10,791 nucleotides of DNA from Eubacterium sp. GTDB lineage: Bacteria; Bacillota_A; Clostridia; Lachnospirales; Lachnospiraceae. Numbering within the stretch: position 1 is the stretch's first letter; the number at the start of each line of letters is the position of its first letter. Position numbers and translations under genes: made by a program. Under the pieces are notes generated by a model, which ran no database searches, was not told the DNA's origin, and worked only from the letters and a program-made list of their open reading frames with translations. The DNA is taken from contig JAFVEX010000131.1 in NCBI GenBank assembly GCA_017475785.1, forward strand, positions 1-10,791. The letters are read 5' to 3'. Positions 6,068 to 10,791 of this stretch are shown one piece after another.

Positions 6068-7060
6068 TCATATTGTCATCACCAGCAGGCCGAGCAGGAC
6101 AATCCAGAACATCGGCAGAATAATCCGCCGGAAAACCGGCTTCTTCTCTCCCGCCGGAAAGAAATCCGGCCGCACAGGCGCCGTAGAAAGCGCCAGCAGG
6201 TACCGCCCCGCGTGGAGCAAAAACGGTACAGGCAGTCCAAACAGAATGATCGCGCTGCCCGCCATGGAGAGCGGCACCATCGGCAATTCCGGAACCGTCT
6301 CCGCGATTTGTGTGTGTACAGGAAGAATCCCCGGCAGCAGCATACTTCCGGACAGGAGCCCTGCGGCCGCGTGTTCTGTCAGCACAGCGAACAGGTTGTT
6401 CAGAAAATGCATATAGCTGGAGTAAAACATATTTCCGGTCATTGCCAGCAGATACGACATCATACCCCCGAGAATAAACATGGGAGCATATTTAATCGGA
6501 TAAATATGAAAGACGGCAAAAACCGCTCCCATAATTACGCAGAGCAGCGGGATCTGGCGGACTTTGTACCGCATCCCGCACTGGATGACGCCTCTGTGAA
6601 GCGCTTCTTCACAGATTGCCGGCAGAACGGCAATGATCAGGATCTGCAGAAGCAGCGGCAGCTGTCCGTAAAGCGCGCTGCTCTCTTCGCTGAAGCTCTG
6701 ATACGTTTCCGGGAAGAAGGCAATCAGCAGGTAATTCGCGATAAATGAGCTCAGGATTGCGGCGCCCCAGAGAAGCGTGCTTCCAGCGACAGCGGAAAGC
6801 TTTGGCTTCTTCAGCGGGAATACCTCTCTCCAGTCAGCGGGGATCAGTGCAACGAAGCCGACAGACAGCGCAAGCATCATCAGTTCTGTGATGACAACTC
6901 CGCCCATGCCGAGCCGGTACTGAATCCACCCGCCGACAGAAACAAACAGAATCATCTGCGCAAGAAAAAACAACAGAACCGACTTCGGTGTAAGGATGCG
7001 CCTGATACTCTTTTTTTTCAGTCCCGCAGGAACCAGATGTTTGATCTCGTAATAATTCAT
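6068..7060 (-). CDS. CPBP family intramembrane metalloprotease
   Basis: The 330-residue product is a multi-pass membrane protein of the CPBP (CAAX protease and bacteriocin-processing) family. All three active-site motifs are present: EExxxR as E151, E152 and R156 (CEEALHRG), FxxxH as F181 to H185 (FAVFHI), and HxxxN as H218 to N222 (HFLNN). Hydrophobic segments lie at about 28-46, 52-74, 92-115, 133-150, 170-186, 192-210 and two or three more to the C terminus, after a basic cytoplasmic N-terminal tail (LKKKSIRRI). Its substrate is unknown. The start lies three bases after the rng stop, with GGAG (7071-7074) inside rng, so the two should be co-translated. CPBP proteins are not usual members of this ribosomal cluster. 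No clear terminator follows it. Confidence 0.9.
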   Translation of the reverse strand: MNYYEIKHLVPAGLKKKSIRRILTPKSVLLFFLAQMILFVSVGGWIQYRLGMGGVVITELMMLALSVGFVALIPADWREVFPLKKPKLSAVAGSTLLWGAAILSSFIANYLLIAFFPETYQSFSEESSALYGQLPLLLQILIIAVLPAICEEALHRGVIQCGMRYKVRQIPLLCVIMGAVFAVFHIYPIKYAPMFILGGMMSYLLAMTGNMFYSSYMHFLNNLFAVLTEHAAAGLLSGSMLLPGILPVHTQIAETVPELPMVPLSMAGSAIILFGLPVPFLLHAGRYLLALSTAPVRPDFFPAGEKKPVFRRIILPMFWIVLLGLLVMTI

Positions 7061-7063
7061 CGC

Positions 7064-8281
7064 TTAATGTCTCCGAAGTTTATGCAGCTGTTCCAAAAGA
7101 GACGGATACCGTTTTTCGCGCGTGAGCTCCGCAATTCCCAGCGCGGTCATGTCGACTGCAATGGTCTTGACAGGATCAGCGGCAGCCATTTCTCCAAGCT
7201 GCTTCATCAGCGCCTGTCTGGCGGCACCGTCCTCCATATTGATAAAATCCACCAGGATTGTCCCTGACAGCTGACGCAGGCGCAGCTGCCGGAGGAGTTC
7301 CCTGGCCGCCTCGAGATTGACCTGATAAGCCATCTCTTCTCTGGAGCGTTTTCCGCTGAATTTCCCGCTGTTGACGTCGACCGAGACAAATGCTTCTGTC
7401 GGTTCGATCACAAGACTGCCGCCTGATTTCAGATAGACGCGCTTCGTGGTCAGCTGTTCTAATTTTCGCGGAAGCCTGTACATCTGGTACAGGGGCAGAT
7501 CCGGGTTCTGATACAGAAGGCAGGACGGCCTGTTGTCAAATTCCTCCAGTGCTTCCCGCAGAACATCCAGCAGCTCGGGGCGGTCTGTCTCAATTACCGT
7601 CGTTTTTTCAAACGTGATTCTGTCCAGCAGATGGAGCCACTCTGCGGCAGGCCGGTACAGGCATGTCCCTGTCTGCACCGCAGTACCCTCCTCAAGAATT
7701 CTCCTCATGCGGTTCCGCAGCGCGTGATAATCGCCCTGCAGAAGCTCTGCGGAGGCTTCCGCGGCATTGGTCCGGACAATCATGCCGAACGAATCACCCG
7801 GAAATCCCGCGAGATCTGCGCGGATCCTCTGCTGTGTCTCCCGTGAAAGCTTTTTGGAAAAATGCCATCCGGGATCCCGGGTCGTGATGGCAAGGTATCT
7901 GCCTGGCAGGTTCAACTCCCCGTCTACCCGTGGAAGCTTTGATTTCTGCGCGCTCACGTCTACCTGCACCAGAAGCTCATCCCCCTCCCGCAGAAGGGCG
8001 CCTTCCTGTCTGCGCGTTTTCATGACATATGCTTTGCAGTCGTTTCTGCCCCGCAGGGGCAGATAAGCTATCTGGTTTTTGCCAAGCCGCACAAATGCGC
8101 CGTCCGTCTGCCTGTGCAGGCGGTCAATCTTTCCTGCGTAGATTTCCCCTGGCTGAGGAGCCGGATCGGAAGGCGGATACAGAAAAAAATCCTGCAAATG
8201 CCCGGATTCATCCAGAATCGCGCACACCAGAACTTCTGTTCTGCTGACCGGCATATTCGTTAATAGCATTCGTTCAGACAA
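7064..8281 (-). CDS. rng: Ribonuclease E/G family endoribonuclease, short form
   Basis: The 405-residue product should cut single-stranded RNA 5'-end-dependently in mRNA decay and rRNA maturation. An S1-type RNA-binding segment lies at about 35-118 (GEIYAGKIDRL, GAFVRLG, AYLPL). The 5'-sensor region includes GMIVRT (166-171). The catalytic core shows SVDVNSGKFSG with metal ligand D302 and N304, and ILVDFINM with D345. Relatives usually read DFIDM, so N348 replaces a conserved aspartate. The chain ends at LLEQLHKLRRH and lacks the cysteine zinc-link and the dimer tail of RNase G. The start is TTG at 8281: AGGAG (8288-8292) is six bases away, while the first ATG (8269) would be 18 bases away. 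It overlaps the upstream fragment by eight bases. Confidence 0.9.
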   Translation of the reverse strand: MSERMLLTNMPVSRTEVLVCAILDESGHLQDFFLYPPSDPAPQPGEIYAGKIDRLHRQTDGAFVRLGKNQIAYLPLRGRNDCKAYVMKTRRQEGALLREGDELLVQVDVSAQKSKLPRVDGELNLPGRYLAITTRDPGWHFSKKLSRETQQRIRADLAGFPGDSFGMIVRTNAAEASAELLQGDYHALRNRMRRILEEGTAVQTGTCLYRPAAEWLHLLDRITFEKTTVIETDRPELLDVLREALEEFDNRPSCLLYQNPDLPLYQMYRLPRKLEQLTTKRVYLKSGGSLVIEPTEAFVSVDVNSGKFSGKRSREEMAYQVNLEAARELLRQLRLRQLSGTILVDFINMEDGAARQALMKQLGEMAAADPVKTIAVDMTALGIAELTREKRYPSLLEQLHKLRRH

Positions 8282-8459
8282 TGACTTCTCCTAATGATTC
8301 CAGTGAACAAAAAGTACCGGGTTCTGCCTGTTCCGCATACAGGTCGAGCCTGTGAATGATGAGCGCGTTTTCCGGCATGTCAAGCCCGGCCGCGGAAAAC
8401 AGTGCCTGCATGACCAGCTCTGGGCGGAGATTATCCACACTTCCCTGTGAGACGAGCAT
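8274..8459 (-). CDS. C-terminal fragment of TIGR03936 radical-SAM-linked protein (downstream of in-frame stop)
   Basis: These 61 residues (MLVSQGSVDNLRPELVMQAL to the end) look like the C-terminal part of TIGR03936 proteins, in which a segment like LxxGSxDNLxPELVM is conserved. It is in the same reading frame as the upstream piece, separated by a single TAA codon (8462-8460); its ATG (8459-8457) follows directly. I see no Shine-Dalgarno site for this ATG, so expression would need reinitiation after termination, or readthrough. The two pieces plus the stop total about 235 residues, a normal length for the intact family. It overlaps the rng start by eight bases. Confidence 0.7.
   Translation of the reverse strand: MLVSQGSVDNLRPELVMQALFSAAGLDMPENALIIHRLDLYAEQAEPGTFCSLESLGEVIV
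8288..8292 (-). promoter_or_regulatory. Ribosome binding site selecting a TTG start for the RNase G/E gene
   Basis: AGGAG is six bases upstream of TTG (8281-8279) and 18 bases upstream of the first in-frame ATG (8269-8267). Spacing therefore favours TTG. Confidence 0.7.
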
Positions 8460-8981
8460 TTAAAACCCGTCGTCACACGGTGATAACTCATAAATCAGCG
8501 GGCGGATATTCATCACGCGGCTGCCTTTCTTCGTCTTTTTCTCTATCTGGATTTCCTCCCGCGACAGAAAAGTCTCCAGCGCGTCCAGAAGCGCTTTGCT
8601 GCAAGCCTCCGGTACGACGTCCCGGAACCGGACCAGATACCCGGCGGCGGCCAGCAGGCGCATACCGCCGGCTTTTTTATCATCCGGGATCCGGCGCACG
8701 GATAACACGGATATTCCTTCTGCCATCACGGCATTCAGCGCGGCTTCCATCCCGGCAGACGTTCCGGCACTGTTCAGTTCAAGGTCAAAGTACTCTCCTT
8801 CGCTCGTAATCCCCACGCCGAGCGGCGCGGCAAATGACATAATCATGTGCGGGCTGAATCCGCCGGAGAGCGCGGTGTCGAAGTCTGCCCGCCGAAGCGC
8901 CTTCTGAAAATAGCGCATGACATCCAGATGGCCGATATATTTCATGGTGCCGGTTTTGGAAAACTTAATCCGTACCTTCAA
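8460..8981 (-). CDS. N-terminal part of TIGR03936 radical-SAM-linked protein, interrupted by in-frame TAA
   Basis: The product belongs to the TIGR03936 (DUF2344) family, encoded next to or fused with TIGR03960 radical SAM proteins; its biochemical role is not established. The conserved start KVRIKFSKTGTMKYIGHLDVMRYFQKALRRA is followed by FDTALSGGFSPHMIMSFAAPLGVGITSEGEYFDLEL. The chain ends with IRPLIYELSPCDDGF and TAA, where relatives continue into a further 60 or so residues; those residues are found in frame directly after the stop. I place the start at TTG 8981, giving MKVRIKFSK as in the family. The SD AGGAGGTG (8988-8995) is six bases from it, whereas the alternative GTG at 8990 lies inside that SD. 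The start overlaps the TIGR03960 gene by 17 bases. It is either a recent nonsense mutation or a natural split. Confidence 0.85.
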   Translation of the reverse strand: MKVRIKFSKTGTMKYIGHLDVMRYFQKALRRADFDTALSGGFSPHMIMSFAAPLGVGITSEGEYFDLELNSAGTSAGMEAALNAVMAEGISVLSVRRIPDDKKAGGMRLLAAAGYLVRFRDVVPEACSKALLDALETFLSREEIQIEKKTKKGSRVMNIRPLIYELSPCDDGF

Positions 8982-10791
8982 AACAGACACCTCCTCCGTA
9001 CTTTCGCGCCCCGCAGCCGCTGCACTGCTGACGGCAGATTGGCGTCACGCGCCCGGCTATTGCCTGATACCACTCTCGCTTCAGGAATTCCTTTGTGACA
9101 CCGATGTCGATAAAATCCCAGGGAAGGAGTTCAGAAAGGCTGCGCTCCCTGTGCACATAGAAGGCCGGGTCAATCCCGCAGGCCTCAAACGCGTCGTCCC
9201 ACAGCTCCTGCCGGAAATGCTCTGTCCAGGCGTCAAACAGCGCGCCGTGACGGTAGGCGTGAAGCAGGACATCCGCGCAGCGACGGTCCCCGCGCGCGAA
9301 AAACCCCTCCAGAAGTGAAACGCCGCTGGCGTGATACGTAAAACGAATGCTGCGCTGGTTCGTCTGCGCCCGCACCTCCTGCTTGGCCGCCGCCGCTTTC
9401 TCCAGATACGAATCGACCGTATCCATTGCAGCCCACTGGAATGGCGTAAACGGCTTGGGGACAAAGTAGGAACAGCTGGCAGTGATCTGAACTTTCCCGC
9501 TTCGGGATTCCTTTGGAATCTCATAGTAGGTCTCCGCGATCTTCTGGCAGAGCTGCGCAATGCCGCGCACGTCTTCCTCCGTCTCAAACGGCAGACCCAT
9601 CATAAAATACAGCTTTACCTTGCTCCATCCGCCCGCAAATGCCTCGCCTGCGCCCTTTAGAATATCTTCTTCTGTCAAACCTTTGTTGATTACGTTGCGC
9701 ATGCGCTGTGTGCCGGCCTCCGGCGCAAAGGTCAGACTGCTTTTTTTGACATCCTGCACCTTCGACATGACATCCAGAGAGAAGGCGTCAATCCGAAGCG
9801 AAGGCAGCGAGATATTAATTCCGTGCGCCGGGCAGAATTCCATCAGGTAATCAATCAAAGGCTTCAGCTCAGTAAAATCACTGGTGCTGAGTGAGCTGAG
9901 GGAAATCTCGTCATATCCGGTGTTTGCGATCAGCGCCTGCGCGTCCCTCTTCAGCGTCGGCAGATGCTTTTCCCGCAGGGGTCTGTAGACCATGCCTGCC
10001 TGGCAGAAGCGGCACCCGCGGATACATCCGCGCATCACCTCCAGGACGACGCGGTCCTGTGTCGCCTGCACATAGGGAACCACCTGCGCTTCCGGATATG
10101 TGACACAGTCAAAATCCTTTACCAGCTGTTTTTCCACGACAGCCGGCACATCCTCATAAAGCGGGCCAAAGGACGCAAGCGTGCCGTCTTCTGCGTACGC
10201 GGCCTCATAGAGGGAGGGCACATAGATTCCGGGAAGATGTGAGGCCTCCCGGAGAAACGCTCTCCGGCTCATACCCGTCTCGCGGCATGTAAGATAAAGA
10301 TCAAACAGACGGTCATAGACAACTTCCCCTTCTCCGATATAAAACAGATCAAAGAAAGGAGCGACCGGCTCCGGATTGTACGTACAGGGTCCGCCCCCGA
10401 TTACGATCGGATCCTCTTCTGTCCTGTCTGACGCGCAAAGCGGAATTCCCGAGAGGTCGAGAATCTGGAGAATATTGGTATAGCACATCTCATACTGCAG
10501 CGTGATTCCCAGAAAATCCGCCGTCCGCACGGGATCCTGTGATTCCAGCATAAAAAGAGGAATCCGCTCGCTTCGCATGATCTTGTCAAGATCCGGCCAC
10601 GGCGAGTAGACGCGCTCGCACCAGATATCCTCTCTGCGGTTAAACATGTCATACAGAATCTGGATTCCCAGGTGCGACATCCCGATCTCATAAACATCCG
10701 GAAACGCAAAAGCAAAGCGGATCTTCACCTGATCCGCTTCTTTCACCACTGCGTTGATCTCATTTCCGATATAGCGCTCCGGTTTCTCGAT
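8965..10791 (-). CDS. TIGR03960 B12-binding-type radical SAM protein, start outside window
   Basis: This is a large radical SAM protein of the TIGR03960 family; its reaction is not established. About 608 residues are visible, and the frame stays open to the right edge (IEKPERYIGNEINAVVKEAD), so the true start lies beyond 10791. The N-terminal part (FAFPDVYEIGMSHLGIQILY) is the cobalamin-binding-like domain. The radical SAM cluster motif CxxxCxxC appears as GCIRGCRFC at about residues 255-263 of the visible chain. It is followed by SLPSLRIDAFS, LTFAPEAGTQRMRNVINKG and LYFMMGLPFETEED, typical of the barrel. A second cysteine cluster, CRQQCSGCGARKYGGGVC, ends the protein and may bind another metal centre. 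It overlaps the downstream TIGR03936 gene, its regular partner, which implies a joint function. Confidence 0.93.
   Translation of the reverse strand: MEKPERYIGNEINAVVKEADQVKIRFAFAFPDVYEIGMSHLGIQILYDMFNRREDIWCERVYSPWPDLDKIMRSERIPLFMLESQDPVRTADFLGITLQYEMCYTNILQILDLSGIPLCASDRTEEDPIVIGGGPCTYNPEPVAPFFDLFYIGEGEVVYDRLFDLYLTCRETGMSRRAFLREASHLPGIYVPSLYEAAYAEDGTLASFGPLYEDVPAVVEKQLVKDFDCVTYPEAQVVPYVQATQDRVVLEVMRGCIRGCRFCQAGMVYRPLREKHLPTLKRDAQALIANTGYDEISLSSLSTSDFTELKPLIDYLMEFCPAHGINISLPSLRIDAFSLDVMSKVQDVKKSSLTFAPEAGTQRMRNVINKGLTEEDILKGAGEAFAGGWSKVKLYFMMGLPFETEEDVRGIAQLCQKIAETYYEIPKESRSGKVQITASCSYFVPKPFTPFQWAAMDTVDSYLEKAAAAKQEVRAQTNQRSIRFTYHASGVSLLEGFFARGDRRCADVLLHAYRHGALFDAWTEHFRQELWDDAFEACGIDPAFYVHRERSLSELLPWDFIDIGVTKEFLKREWYQAIAGRVTPICRQQCSGCGARKYGGGVCFEGTD
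8988..8995 (-). promoter_or_regulatory. Near-perfect Shine-Dalgarno site deciding a TTG start for the TIGR03936 gene
   Basis: AGGAGGTG on the minus strand is six bases before TTG (8981-8979). The GTG at 8990 that would lengthen the protein by three residues is part of the SD itself, so TTG is the better start. Confidence 0.7.

Noticed and set aside
8460..8462. Programmed recoding (selenocysteine or pyrrolysine) at the TIGR03936 stop
   Set aside because: The codon is TAA, not TGA or TAG, and no recoding structure is apparent. Nonsense mutation or reinitiation is simpler.

Overview
The window looks like chromosome of a moderately GC-rich member of the Clostridia, most likely Lachnospiraceae. 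This is inferred from gene order: a TIGR03960 radical SAM protein, a TIGR03936 protein and an RNase G/E gene lie upstream of rplU-rpmA-obg-yhbY-nadD-yqeK-rsfS, an arrangement familiar in clostridial genomes. Strong Shine-Dalgarno sites before almost every gene agree with a Firmicute. No 16S or other species marker is present, so the family is a guess from context.

Layout. Bases 1-200 hold no gene I can support. A single + strand gene (201-1586) encodes a cobalamin-type homocysteine S-methyltransferase domain followed by a degenerate, truncated half of a pterin-binding domain. It converges on the minus-strand cluster, and the 136-base gap holds a large nested palindrome that probably acts as a bidirectional terminator. 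From 1723 to the right edge every gene is on the minus strand. In order of transcription (right to left) they are: a TIGR03960 B12-binding radical SAM protein (start outside the window); the TIGR03936 radical-SAM-linked protein, cut in two by an in-frame TAA; rng-like RNase E/G; a CPBP intramembrane protease; a 321-base regulatory gap; rplU; rpmA; a hairpin gap; obg; yhbY; nadD; yqeK; rsfS.

The genes fall into two transcription blocks. The right block (radical SAM pair, RNase G/E, CPBP) has overlapping or nearly abutting genes. The left block starts at a near-consensus promoter 5825-5853 and joins ribosomal proteins L21 and L27 to ribosome-assembly and silencing factors (Obg, YhbY, RsfS), plus NAD synthesis (NadD) and diadenosine tetraphosphate hydrolysis (YqeK). 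A hairpin with a T-rich tail between rpmA and obg could lower expression of the assembly factors relative to the ribosomal proteins.

No wholly new system is evident; this is mostly a housekeeping region. The points most worth a second look are: L27 lacks the N-terminal extension usual in Firmicutes, and the Prp protease gene that removes it is missing from its normal place; the TAAATG stop-start junction splits the TIGR03936 protein in frame; a 23-bp tandem repeat array sits directly upstream of the rplU promoter; and the methionine-synthase-like protein ends inside a decayed domain.
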